Of a DNA stretch of 64,000 nucleotides, positions 34,774 to 43,930 are shown one piece after another. The stretch lies in NCBI GenBank assembly GCA_027919835.1, contig JANVFP010000051.1, positions 1-64,000 of the forward strand. The letters are read 5' to 3'. Each line of letters begins with the position of its first letter. Position 1 is the stretch's first letter. The stretch comes from Lentinula raphanica (lineage: Eukaryota > Basidiomycota > Agaricomycetes > Agaricales > Omphalotaceae). Position numbers and translations under genes: made by a program. The notes beneath the pieces were generated by a model that was not told the DNA's origin, ran no database searches, and worked only from the letters and a program-made list of their open reading frames with translations.

Positions 34774-37700
34774 TCATTGAGTTTCCCTTTCCCATTCTCC
34801 TTGTCGGAGTTGGAGTTTGCATGGGTGTGCCTTGTAGAACTCTGTGATGGCTTCCTTTGCTCGGGGTAGGTGTGCCAAGGGTTCCCAAGTATCGTCTTCT
34901 GGTCCATAGCCTTCCCATCGCACCAAGTACTTCATCTTTCCAGCAACTCGTTTGCAATCCAGGATTTCCTGTACTTCGAATTCTGGTTCACCTTCAATCT
35001 CAATTGGAGGTTGTGGTGCATTCTTTCGGTGAGGATAGAATTCGGGGGGATGGGGACTAAGAAGATCAACATGAAACACATCATGGATTTTCCCCATTAT
35101 ACCTGGAAGTTCGAGTCGATATGCATGGCTGGAGATTTTTTCCTTGATTTTGAAGGGTCCCAATTTACGGTAATCCAACTTCTTTGAGGGTCTTTTGGTC
35201 TGAATATTCTTAGTATTCAACCATACTTTGGTTCCTTTGATCCAATCTTGATGTTCCTCTTTCCGATTTTGGTTTGCAAAGTGTGCATAGGATGTGTTGG
35301 TACGTTTTATTTGTTCTTTCAGATATTCGTGCACTTCTTTTAACTCTTTTGCTTTCAAGTGTGCTGAGTGGCTTGGAACGTTTTTCAGGTTGAGTGTGAT
35401 TCTGGGATTATATCCTTTATTTGCAAAGAATGGTGTCATCCCTGTGGCATCACTGGGTGTATTGTTGTACACAAATTCTGCAAGGGGTAACCATTCAACC
35501 CAATCATCTTGATCGTAATTGACAAAGATACGGAGATATTGCTCGAGTGTTTGGTTTGTGCGTTCTGTTTGTCCATCTGTCTGAGGATGATATGCTGTGG
35601 ACAGATTCTGTTTGATTGAAAGAATTTCGCACAAGGATCGCCAGAGTGCAGAAACAAATAGGGTTCCTCGATCTGATACTATGTCTGCAGGTAGTCCATG
35701 TTTGGAGAAAACTTCTCGGATGAACAATCTTGCCAAGTCCATTGCTTTGTCAGTGGTGTGACAGGGCACAAATATTGATTGCTTGGTGAGTCTGTCCACT
35801 ACAACCATAATGGCATCATATCCTTCCGACATTGGTAGTTCCACGATGTGATCCACTGAAATTGAGCTCCATGGTCGTTCTCCAATTGGTAACGGTTTAA
35901 GTAAGCCCATTTTCTTCTGTCGGATTGACTTTCCTCTTTGACATTCATGACAAGAGCGAACATATCGTTTGACATCTCTATGAATTCCCTTCCAATAGTA
36001 TGTTTGCAAGATCAGGTTCTGCGTTTTTCGGATTCCTGGGTGCCCTCGTAACTTGTGATCATGGTGGGCCTGAAGTATTCGTAATCGAAGATCTGGCTCA
36101 TTTGGCACATAAATCCGTCCTTCTCGGAGTAACAGTCCATCTTCGAACTTGTAAGGTCCAGGGTCATCTGACTTTGCTTTCTTAACCATATCTTCCCAAT
36201 ATTCATCTTTCTTTGCTTTTCGGATTCTCCCTATGTCGGCTTCATCATTGAGGACTAAAGAGGCAAGCAATTGCTCGGGGTTCAGGAAAATCTTGTTATT
36301 GGTGTCATTTGCCTCTTTTATTCCCCCCTTTTTTGGGTAAACGTCCGTACGTCGGGTGAGTGCATCAGGTTTCATTCCTAACCGACCAGGACGGTAATTG
36401 ATGTGAAAGTTGAATCCAGAGAGAAATTCAGACCAGCGTGCTTGACGACGAGTTAATGCCTTTGTGGTGGTAAACCATTGGAGGTTATTGTGGTCAGTGA
36501 ACACTTCCACTTTATATTTTGATCCTTCTAGGTATGCTCTCCATTGTTTGAATGATTCCACAATTGCCAACATTTCCTTGTCGTAGATGTCATAGTTGAG
36601 TTCAGCAGCAATGAGACTTCGTGCAAAAAATGCAATGGGGTGGAACTCTCCAGTTTCCGGGTCATATTGCGATATAATAGAAGCAATTGCAAAATCGGAA
36701 GCATCGGACTCCAAGATTATAGGCAATTCTGGTTGAAAATGTTTCAAGATTGGAGCTTCAGTGAATGCTTTTTTCAGCAGTTCGAATACTGATTGACATT
36801 GCTCTGTCCATTCCCATGTGGAATTTTTCGATAATAGCTTTGTCAAAGGTTTTGTGATTCCAGAGAAATTGTCAATGAAGCGTCGGTAGAAATTGGCAAA
36901 GCCAAGAAAGGATTGAAGCTCCTTGATGGTAGTAGGTGGGGGCCAATTTTGAATAATCTCCACCTTCTTAGGATCCATTTTAATTCCACCTGGTGAAATA
37001 ATGACTCCAAGGTACTCCACTTCATCCCGGTGAAATTCACACTTCTCCGGTTTCACATGTAAGTCATGTTTTTCAAGTCGTTTTAGCACTTCCTGAACAT
37101 GTGCCTCATGCTCCTTTTCATTCTTCGAGTAGATCAGAATATCATCCAGATATATGATGACATAATTGTCGGTAAGATCATGGAAGATGTCATTCATAAA
37201 GAATTGGAAGTATGAAGGTGCATTTGTCAATCCAAAAGGCATGACCAAGTATTCATATGAACCGTAACGTGTCCGAAAGGCAGTTTTCCATTCATGCCCT
37301 TCAGCTACACGGATGTTGTTATAACCTGCACGGAGGTCAAGTTTGGTAAAAATTTTTGCCTCTTTGAGTTGATCGATGAGATTTCCGATCAAGGGCAAGG
37401 GGTATCGGTTCTTCTTGGTGAGTTTGTTGAGTGCACGATAATCAACACAAAGTCTTAGACTTCCGTCTTTCTTTTTGGCAAACAGTACAGGAGCACCAAT
37501 GGGTGAAGATGAGGCTCGGATAAATCCTTTATCCAGCATTTCATCAATGTACTCTTTTAGTGCCTTGAGTTCCAATTCTGACATGTTGTATAATTTGCCA
37601 AGTGGAGGAAGTTTATTATCTTCGGTGTTGATTTCGATATCGTAAGGTCGGTGTTGTGGTAGTGTCTTTGCTTCACCAGCAGCAAATGTTTTTGCAAAGG

Positions 37701-37997
37701 AATGATACTGTTCTGGAACAAATTTTTTCAAGGAGTCCTCATCGGAGGCCAGGGATGCTCGTTCTTCCCACAAAACATATCTTCGTTCTTGATCAGGAGG
37801 CTTTGGTTTAGCATCCTCAAATGCCTGTCGAGCTTCTTCCTCAAATTTTTTCTGTTGTTCCCATTCATAGATTTCTCCATTAGGTTTGTAATGGAGAGTG
37901 TATGTTTCACATCCCTCTTGCATCAATTTGCTGAAAGCAACAGCATTGACAAGACCAATTTTTGCTCCACCCGTGGTATCACTCCATCGCGTTTTTT
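34774..37997 (-). CDS. Pol polyprotein with chromodomain, inner element
   Basis: About 1070 residues downstream of the shift. RT: SPIGAPVLFAKKKDGSLRLCVDYRALN, FTKLDLRAGYNNIRV with the first Asp, MPFGLTNAPSYFQ, and YVIIYLDDILIYS. RNase H: LESDASDFAI, YDKEMLAIVESF, FTDHNNLQW, KPDALTRR. Integrase: zinc module HDHKLRGHPG..CHECQ, then core residues in SVDHIVELP, VSDRGTLF and QTDGQTERTNQ. A GPF/Y module (LGPFKIKEKISSHAYRLELP) and a C-terminal chromodomain (EVQEILDCKR..YLVRWEGYGPEDDTWEP) follow; chromodomains of chromoviruses direct integration to marked chromatin (known for the group). All catalytic residues are present. Confidence 0.95.
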
Positions 37998-38749
37998 GCT
38001 TTGAAGAGACCTTGTGGGTTTCTTGGTGATCAAATTTTTGTCTGGTTTGTAATTTGATGGTGATGTTGTAGTAGGAGAAGATTGAGAAAGATTTACGGGA
38101 TCCTTTGCTAAGTGATATTTTTCCGCAAGATATTGTTCCCATTCATCAACATGTAGCAATAGTGGATCATCAAGTCCCAAAGTGAGTGACCGATCAATCT
38201 CTTCTTCCTCTACATCAATGATTTCCATATGGCAGGATTTATTTGGTTTTAGATGTTGGGTTACAGCTGCAGAAAGCTGGACTCCATGTTGGAATGACAC
38301 CTTTAAATTTTTCCAATCAATGGTAGGATTGAATTTCCGTAACCATGGCATTCCCAAAACAATGGGTGCAGAGGGATGCAACTTGGTGATCAAAAATTCT
38401 ACCAAATGAGTGGTACCATCCTCAAAGGTAACCTTCTTGGTCAACTTGTGGGTGATGCTTCCAGCAGAGGTAAGTTCACCATCAAACAACCGTAATGGTA
38501 TAGGTCTTGTAAGCTCTTGTTGCTCATTTCCAAATTTTCTGGCCAGTTCTTCATCCACAAAGTCTCGGGATGCTCCTGAATCAATCAATCCCTTCACCAC
38601 TTCTTCTTCCATCTTCAAGTTCAATATAAGTGCATCTCCAGATCGTGAGTATATTAGGGGCGATTCATCCATTGTACTTGCACACAGATGGATATAATTA
38701 TTCTGGAGATCCTGAACCGCCCTGAGTTGTTCAGAATCCTCTACTCGTT
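37923..38749 (-). CDS. Aspartic protease of inner element
   Basis: Read in the -1 frame from Gag. About 25 residues after the shift comes an ATG at 38672, then the retropepsin: ALILNLKMEEEVVKGLIDSGASRDFV with catalytic Asp-Ser-Gly, and PIVLGMPWLRKFNPTIDW as the closing flap-strand motif. A Glu-rich stretch and an acidic WEQYLAEKYHLA helix follow. The Ser in D-S-G replaces the more usual Thr, as in many gypsy proteases. The frame ends at 37923, but the biological end is probably the second shift near 37994. Confidence 0.85.
37992..37997 (-). promoter_or_regulatory. Candidate second -1 shift, PR to Pol, at a run of six A
   Basis: The coding strand reads AGC AAA AAA CGC in the PR frame; moving back one base gives ACG CGA TGG, the start of the conserved TRWSDTT motif of the pol frame. 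The heptamer C AAA AAA is not fully canonical at the P site, so this could also be a one-base mutation in this copy. Confidence 0.55.
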
Positions 38750-41700
38750 TCCCGGATAGTGATCTTCATCACTTTCCGAGTTCCACATTTCGAGTATAGG
38801 ATCATCCACGTGAACAGGTTCATCGAATCCTTCAATTTCCACATAGGGACCATCATCACTGCTGTATTCCTCTAGAAATGCACCTCTAGCTGTTACATTT
38901 CGAGGTCCATCACGGCGGAAGTGGTCACGATATCTGTGATCCTTGGAACCACATATACCACAGAGTCCCTCCTTCATCCTTCGATTCCATTCTTCCCGAG
39001 CAACTCGAGGGTAAGATCTTTCTTGATCATTGGAATTGGACTTGTTTGAAGGTTCTTCCATGACAGCAGCTTCCAGAGATATTTCTGAATTATCATCGGT
39101 GGTTGCCTGTCGGGCATTTGGAGTTCGCACATTATTTTTGAACTTCTGATTGCTGTTGGAAACCTCAGGAGTTTCATTTGTGGTACCAGTGGAGGCTGGC
39201 TCAGGGTTTCGATTCCATGTGCTTTTGTTGGGTTTATATCCCAATCCAACTTGGTTGAAAGCTTGTCTTGCTCCATCAAGGACCATGAGCTTATCCACTA
39301 CTCCTGAAAGGGTATCAGGTATCTCCCCATGATCCACCAGACGGTTCCGTAGATGGTTCTGAATTTGCTTCAGCAATCTCCACCGAAGAGCACGATCATC
39401 ATATTCCGTCATCAGGGCAATGTCTTCAAATCGAACCCAGAAATCACCGAAGGATTCATTCCAGGCCTGGAGACACTCATCCAACTTAGACTGAGCTTGG
39501 ATTGTTTCATAGTGTAACCCGAACATTTGCCCAAAGAGAATTGCAAACTTCTCCCATTGGATAAGAGGGGGAACAACATGACCCAATCTTTGTCTTCTCA
39601 TGAGATTCTGATAGTATCTTTTTGCAGGTCCCTTCATATAGGATGCCGCAAATGAAATTTTTGAAATGTCATTGGAGTAGATTCGAGGTTTGGCTGCAAA
39701 GAAGTTTTCGCAATTTTCCTTGAATTCGCGCCACTCATTCCGGTCTTCTCCAGTGAATGGACTAGGTTTGTTTATGTCCAGTTTGGATTCACGGTTCAGT
39801 TCATCTCTTTCAATCTCTTTGAGTCTTCTTTCAAACTCCCGGTCTTGACGATCATCTGCTGATGACCTTTGGTCACAATGACAAGCGCCAAATCCATCCC
39901 GACCATCCCGACCATCTCGACCATCTCGACCAAATCTATTCTGGGGGCAGTAACATGGTCCTCCCTGGTTACGTCTGTTATCATTATAATCAGATCGACC
40001 AGAATTTGATGGCCTTGGACTATTTCGGTGAGAGGCTGGTTGCCTTCCTTGCTCATCATCAGGTCCCTCATCACTGTCATAGCCAGGGTTATTCCCATTA
40101 TCAGGGGGATCATTTCCACCTCCACCTCCACCACTAGCCATGATCACAGGAATATCTGTTGCTTTCTGTGGATTACCAGCAGCAGAATTGGATTCAAACC
40201 CGGCCAATGACACAGATATTGGACTGGTAGGCGGTTGACGAAAAGATGTATCAGGTGTGAAGAATTTTTCAAAACTGCCTGTGTGAGATTTGAATGCTGA
40301 TGGCTGGGTTCCCATATCTTTATGACGCTCTTTTTCAATAAAGCTATCAATAATGCCTTGTTGAATCTCCAGATCTATGTCTTCCAAGTCCCCAGTCCTT
40401 GAATGGCGGGGTATCCTATCATCAAAAGAGACTTCTGGTTCTGCTCGTTGTTTGCCCTTATTAGGGATGTGGGGATAAGAGGAGGTTCCAACACCAGGGC
40501 GATTATCACGTTGATAGGGGTTGGTATACCCAGTATCATAATTGGCCGCACGAGGGACTTGATGTGGGGGAGTATCACGTACAAAGGACACTGAAGGAGA
40601 TTTCTTTGGTGAGAACTGTGGTTTAGGATCCTCTGGGGTTTCTATGTTTGTGGTGATATTGTCTGGGACAGGTTCTTCTGGTTTTCCTTTATCAGAATTT
40701 GGAGAGTTATCATCACGCTCCTCTAATTCTTCAGCTGGATGCCATTCGATTGCTTTCCTACGACGCCGGCTTGGGTTTCTATTGTTTGAACTGGAAGTTG
40801 GAGTACTGCGAACTTCACTGTTCATACTTTCAATAGTTGGACCCTCTGGAATTGTTTCCATGGTTACTGGAGGTTGGCGACCCCTTGTTCCATGTGAGAT
40901 AGATGTAGCCCGACTCCAAGGACCGGATGAGGTATGTGACATGACTGTGGGAGTACGCCGATCATATCGCCTCATAGCAACAAGTTGTTTTTCTACATCG
41001 GCTGGACTTCTTCCTGGATAAGGTGGCACTGGATCCCAGTCTTCTTCCATTTCAATGGAAGTAAAGAAGTCATCATCTTCATTTGATTGACTATACCAAC
41101 CACTGCTTCCATAGACTCGACGACGAGGAATGTTGCTTGGTCGGGGAATTTCTGATTCATCTGAATCGGTCCGACATTGTGGATATTGGTATCTTGGATT
41201 CCATGGAGTTCCCTGACGGATCCGACTTCGTGGTTCTCCATGAATTGGAAGTGAAGCATAATCTTCCAATACATCATCTTCCCAGTGATAGGTTTCATGT
41301 TGATGTGAAGATGCAGAATTCGATGCATGGGTATGTGCAGAGGAGTGAGATGAATAAAATGATGAGATTTCAGGGTTATCAATTAAGTCTTCTAATCCTG
41401 ATTGATGTGTACGTTCCTCCAATTCTACCAGATCACGAACATTGTTGTCATGTTGCAGGTTACGCATTAGTTCAGGAGTAACTTCATCATCAGTCAACCG
41501 TACAATCCGCTGTAACAACCGCAGTATTCCAATGTTAGTTCGACCTCCAGTGTGGAAACCTAGAGCATTCAATAGATTCCTGGCAGGGCCCACTAGGTTT
41601 AACAGTGCATTTTGAGAAACACTATTATCAACCTGTTGGCGAGCAGCAAGGCGACGGATTGGAGTATCAGGTGTTACACGTGGACTAGTATGGTGTATCG

Positions 41701-42439
41701 GTGGTGATTCACTCATGACTTCTCTGTAACCTTCTGAGTAGGTTCGGAAGGTTGGGGACCGATGACTATTTGTTCCATGAGCTGCAGGAGTAGACTCTGC
41801 CATAGGATGACCTAGCAGTGGTCTATGTGCTCGTCGATCAGGAGGTTCATCAATGGAAACATCCATGATATCATTGGTAGGATGCTCCATAGAATCAAGG
41901 TATTCATGGAACACTTCTGGTGTAGGAGGTGTGCGATACCTTGGACGACTATTGCTAACTGATTGTTGATTTGGAGGAGAAACACGACGTTCAGTTGCAA
42001 CAAGATCTGCAAGGAGTTCCTGGCCTCTAGTAGGTGCTGCAGGACTTCTCTGTACAGGAGGAATTTCATCTGCCAGCTCCAACTCGTTAGCCAAAGTGGA
42101 CTGCCCTGGTGCAGCTCGAACTGGAATTCCAGCAGATTCTGGGGTGTAATATTGATGCCTGAATGACCGCTCGGGTTCCTGAGAGGCAGCAATACGTTGG
42201 ACCTCAGTTCGAACACGAACTGGTGAGAGTGAACGGGTCGGACGTGGAGCTTGACCAAGACGACGACCACGTTCTGGAAAGTGTAGGGGAGTAGTGTCTT
42301 CTGCATTATCACTGAAGTGTGCAGGGGTACCCCGTACAATGTTTCTTGATGTAGGTGTAAGGATGTGGAAGGAGTAAGGAGTATAACGAATATCTTCCTC
42401 GACCTCCACTTCCTCAAAGGTAAAAGTTCTAGTAGCCAT
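38741..42439 (-). CDS. Gag of inner element, with very long N-terminal extension
   Basis: 1232 codons from the ATG at 42439 (MATRTFTFEEVEVEED...) to TAG 38741. The first 800 or so residues are Ser/Pro/Arg-rich and look disordered, with acidic patches; they include a Gly/Asn-Asp stretch and an R-D-G repeat coded at 39897-39934 followed by a CHC motif. The capsid-type domain (Retrotrans_gag) lies at about 860-1070: SPFTGEDRNEWREF, AASYMKGPAKRYYQNLM, FGDFWVRFEDIA. Near residue 1170 the zinc knuckle reads CGICGSKDHRYRDH: the fourth ligand is His where Cys is usual. The frame ends shortly after a canonical -1 slippery site. Confidence 0.9.
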   Translation of the reverse strand: MATRTFTFEEVEVEEDIRYTPYSFHILTPTSRNIVRGTPAHFSDNAEDTTPLHFPERGRRLGQAPRPTRSLSPVRVRTEVQRIAASQEPERSFRHQYYTPESAGIPVRAAPGQSTLANELELADEIPPVQRSPAAPTRGQELLADLVATERRVSPPNQQSVSNSRPRYRTPPTPEVFHEYLDSMEHPTNDIMDVSIDEPPDRRAHRPLLGHPMAESTPAAHGTNSHRSPTFRTYSEGYREVMSESPPIHHTSPRVTPDTPIRRLAARQQVDNSVSQNALLNLVGPARNLLNALGFHTGGRTNIGILRLLQRIVRLTDDEVTPELMRNLQHDNNVRDLVELEERTHQSGLEDLIDNPEISSFYSSHSSAHTHASNSASSHQHETYHWEDDVLEDYASLPIHGEPRSRIRQGTPWNPRYQYPQCRTDSDESEIPRPSNIPRRRVYGSSGWYSQSNEDDDFFTSIEMEEDWDPVPPYPGRSPADVEKQLVAMRRYDRRTPTVMSHTSSGPWSRATSISHGTRGRQPPVTMETIPEGPTIESMNSEVRSTPTSSSNNRNPSRRRRKAIEWHPAEELEERDDNSPNSDKGKPEEPVPDNITTNIETPEDPKPQFSPKKSPSVSFVRDTPPHQVPRAANYDTGYTNPYQRDNRPGVGTSSYPHIPNKGKQRAEPEVSFDDRIPRHSRTGDLEDIDLEIQQGIIDSFIEKERHKDMGTQPSAFKSHTGSFEKFFTPDTSFRQPPTSPISVSLAGFESNSAAGNPQKATDIPVIMASGGGGGGNDPPDNGNNPGYDSDEGPDDEQGRQPASHRNSPRPSNSGRSDYNDNRRNQGGPCYCPQNRFGRDGRDGRDGRDGFGACHCDQRSSADDRQDREFERRLKEIERDELNRESKLDINKPSPFTGEDRNEWREFKENCENFFAAKPRIYSNDISKISFAASYMKGPAKRYYQNLMRRQRLGHVVPPLIQWEKFAILFGQMFGLHYETIQAQSKLDECLQAWNESFGDFWVRFEDIALMTEYDDRALRWRLLKQIQNHLRNRLVDHGEIPDTLSGVVDKLMVLDGARQAFNQVGLGYKPNKSTWNRNPEPASTGTTNETPEVSNSNQKFKNNVRTPNARQATTDDNSEISLEAAVMEEPSNKSNSNDQERSYPRVAREEWNRRMKEGLCGICGSKDHRYRDHFRRDGPRNVTARGAFLEEYSSDDGPYVEIEGFDEPVHVDDPILEMWNSESDEDHYPGNE
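38747..38753 (-). promoter_or_regulatory. -1 frameshift site Gag to PR of inner element
   Basis: Coding strand GGGAAAC in the register G GGA AAC, two codons before the Gag stop. Shifting -1 enters the PR frame, which is open across the Gag stop and has no stop until 37923. The heptamer is one used by simian betaretroviruses for gag-pro (known for that family). Confidence 0.8.
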
Positions 42440-42455
42440 GACTGATGACAACAGG

Positions 42456-42467
42456 AGACTAGTTATT
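42456..42467 (-). promoter_or_regulatory. Self-primer type primer-binding site of inner element
   Basis: AATAACTAGTCT on the coding strand, two bases after the LTR end. No TGG for a tRNA CCA end is present here; it pairs perfectly with 42843-42854. Confidence 0.75.
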
Positions 42468-42640
42468 ATGTAAGGGGTTGGTTCACAACGCCTATCACGG
42501 ACCCGAAAGCTGAATCACCAGGAAGTAGATTATCCTGGGGTTATCACCAATAACGGCTCTAGAAATCTATAATTCAAACACACAGACCTTTGCTGGAATA
42601 TTACGTCAGCAAAGTATCAAAATGGTGTGGCTACGTTGTC

Positions 42641-42782
42641 TGGAATGGACGTCAGACAGGTAATCACAGTCGTTGCACAGCTGGGATGGATGTCAGACAG
42701 TGAACGAGTAATAATCGCAAAGCTGGGTTGGACGTCAGTCGATGTATCAGAGTATAAGCTTGCTGGATTGGACTTCAGACAA
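42641..42782. promoter_or_regulatory. Fourfold repeat with GACGTCAG cores in the LTR
   Basis: Units of the type TGGrwTGGACGTCAGACAG recur four times at 40-42 bp spacing (in the left LTR at 30551, 30592, 30634, 30674; here at +12090). The first and third hold the ACGTCA core recognised by CREB/ATF-type bZIP proteins; the second reads ATGTCA in this LTR only, the fourth CTTCA in both. They lie upstream of the TATA box reading leftward only if regulatory action is orientation-free, since on the coding strand they fall downstream of the predicted start. Confidence 0.6.
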
Positions 42783-42842
42783 GAAAAATAAGGGTTGCAG
42801 TCACAGGGGTTGACTCAGAAATGGGTAAGTGGTTGATAACAA

Positions 42843-42854
42843 AATAACTAGTCT
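42843..42854 (-). promoter_or_regulatory. Predicted RNA 5' end acting as self-primer
   Basis: AGACTAGTTATT on the coding strand lies where transcription should start and is the exact 12-nt reverse complement of the sequence just inside the 5' LTR (42456-42467). This matches the self-priming arrangement of Tf1/sushi-group elements, in which the first 11 or so nucleotides of the RNA prime minus-strand synthesis. Confidence 0.75.
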
Positions 42855-42879
42855 GGGGTACATGCTAATATCTTGGGTC

Positions 42880-42887
42880 TTTATATA
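42880..42887 (-). promoter_or_regulatory. TATA box in the 5' LTR of inner element
   Basis: TATATAAA on the coding strand, 33 nt upstream of the predicted transcript start AGACTAGTTATT. The same sequence occurs at 30790-30797 in the 3' LTR. Confidence 0.7.
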
Positions 42888-43153
42888 CTATTCTGAAAAA
42901 ATAAAAAATGGAGCCATAATAATTGTATCAGGCCACTATTTATTGTCCTATTAGTAAAATCAGGTCATATAATTATAGAGAAATAACAGAGTCATGTCAT
43001 ATTATTTTTATAGTAAGTTTTTGTCATTTTATTGAAGTTGCACCATTTTTAATTGTTGTTTCCGGAGTTTTGCCAGACCGTGGGAAATCCTTTCCCAAAA
43101 GGAATTGCCTGCCTGGGATTTAGGCAGGACAGTACTTTGTCAGCTTCCTGACA

Positions 43154-43158
43154 CATAG
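43154..43158. repeat. Target-site duplication CATAG of inner element (right copy)
   Basis: CATAG directly after the right LTR; the left copy is 30374-30378. Confidence 0.95.
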
Positions 43159-43766
43159 TCGGTCTCCTCGTAAAGGAACCGGACTGAGAAGTCCCTTCGC
43201 TTCGTAGAATCCAAAGGTCTCCTTGAAAAGAATCGGTTGCGCCTTTCAGACGGCGTAAAAGGAACTCGATGAATCGTCTCTGGAATAGTTTCCATTAGCG
43301 TACTGTAGTTAATTGAGTCCGAGAAATCAAACGGATTATTCCAACGCAATTGAAACGATGGCGACGGCTTAACCACTTGAAGGGACCATCTTTCGGCGTA
43401 GGGTCCCATCCAAAAGCTTCGGGTCGGTTGGAAGAATTCGAAGGGCACAAATCCCCCTAACGTTACCTCCTCCCTACTCCTGGCTATCCCGTCTTCGGAG
43501 GCCTCTCTAACATTGATCCGAGTTTGCTGAATCTTGGCCGCATACGTCGTAGCCTCCCACCAAGCTTTGCGTGCAATTTCTTCATCGTCTCTCTCGTGTT
43601 CGTTCCACGGAATGTGAGCGAAGTACTCCAAGACCTTGATTTCTTCCAGATCCATTCTTCTAACCTCTTGTCCTCGATTTTCGTTGTCTCGCCTTGTCAC
43701 GATTCGTATCAATACCTCAAACAGCTGATCTAGCGTAGCCTCCAAAGGTGAGAGAATAACAGTCAT
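43154..43766 (-). pseudogene. Extra ORF of outer element, 5' part (split by inner element)
   Basis: ATG at 43766, 165 bp after the pol stop. The frame runs to the CATAG duplication at 43154-43158 where the inner LTR begins. Counting one CATAG, this piece plus 29904-30373 gives 361 codons including the stop, with no frame error, so the ORF was intact when interrupted. The product is charged and Arg/Glu-rich with many aromatic residues (WWEATTYAAKIQQ, FQPTRSFWMGPYAERW), and no signal peptide or membrane segment, so it is not an envelope protein. No domain recognised. It sits where retroviruses have env. A TATATTAAAAG stretch about 80 bp before the ATG could serve as its own promoter. Confidence 0.75.
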
Positions 43767-43930
43767 GATAACAGAAAAGAAAGTAAAGGTAGTGAACGAC
43801 CGACGTCGAAAGTGGTTAACAGTCCGATTAAAAGGCTTTTAATATAAGTAAATCGTCCCGGAAAAGAAGAGCAAAAATTAAAAAGATTCGAAGTCCATTT
43901 TTCTTCTTTTAAATTTTTATCGGATCGTCG

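Larger units (their letters stand above)
30379..43153 (-). mobile_element. Inner chromodomain Ty3/gypsy retrotransposon (chromovirus type)
   Basis: Two 685-bp direct LTRs (30379-31063, 42469-43153) and a perfect 5-bp duplication CATAG (30374-30378 and 43154-43158). LTRs differ at one position seen by eye (C at 30601, T at 42691, in a CpG). Gag, PR and Pol are on the minus strand; a spliced gene lies on the plus strand between pol and the 3' LTR. At 12,775 bp it is long for a gypsy element because of that gene, a 1.8-kb non-coding stretch and a very long Gag. It must be younger than the outer element, whose extra ORF it splits. Confidence 0.96.
42469..43153 (-). repeat. 5' LTR of inner element
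   Basis: Direct repeat of 30379-31063, with one difference at 42691. Carries the TATA box, the predicted transcript start and the ACGTCA repeats described separately. Confidence 0.95.

Noticed and set aside
39862..41481. Antisense genes opposite the inner gag
   Set aside because: They are frame shadows of the long Gag frame, with biased composition and no splice sites, unlike the real antisense gene at 32867.
29904..43766. An envelope gene in the outer element
   Set aside because: Position fits, but there is no signal peptide, no membrane segment and no fusion-type hydrophobic stretch.
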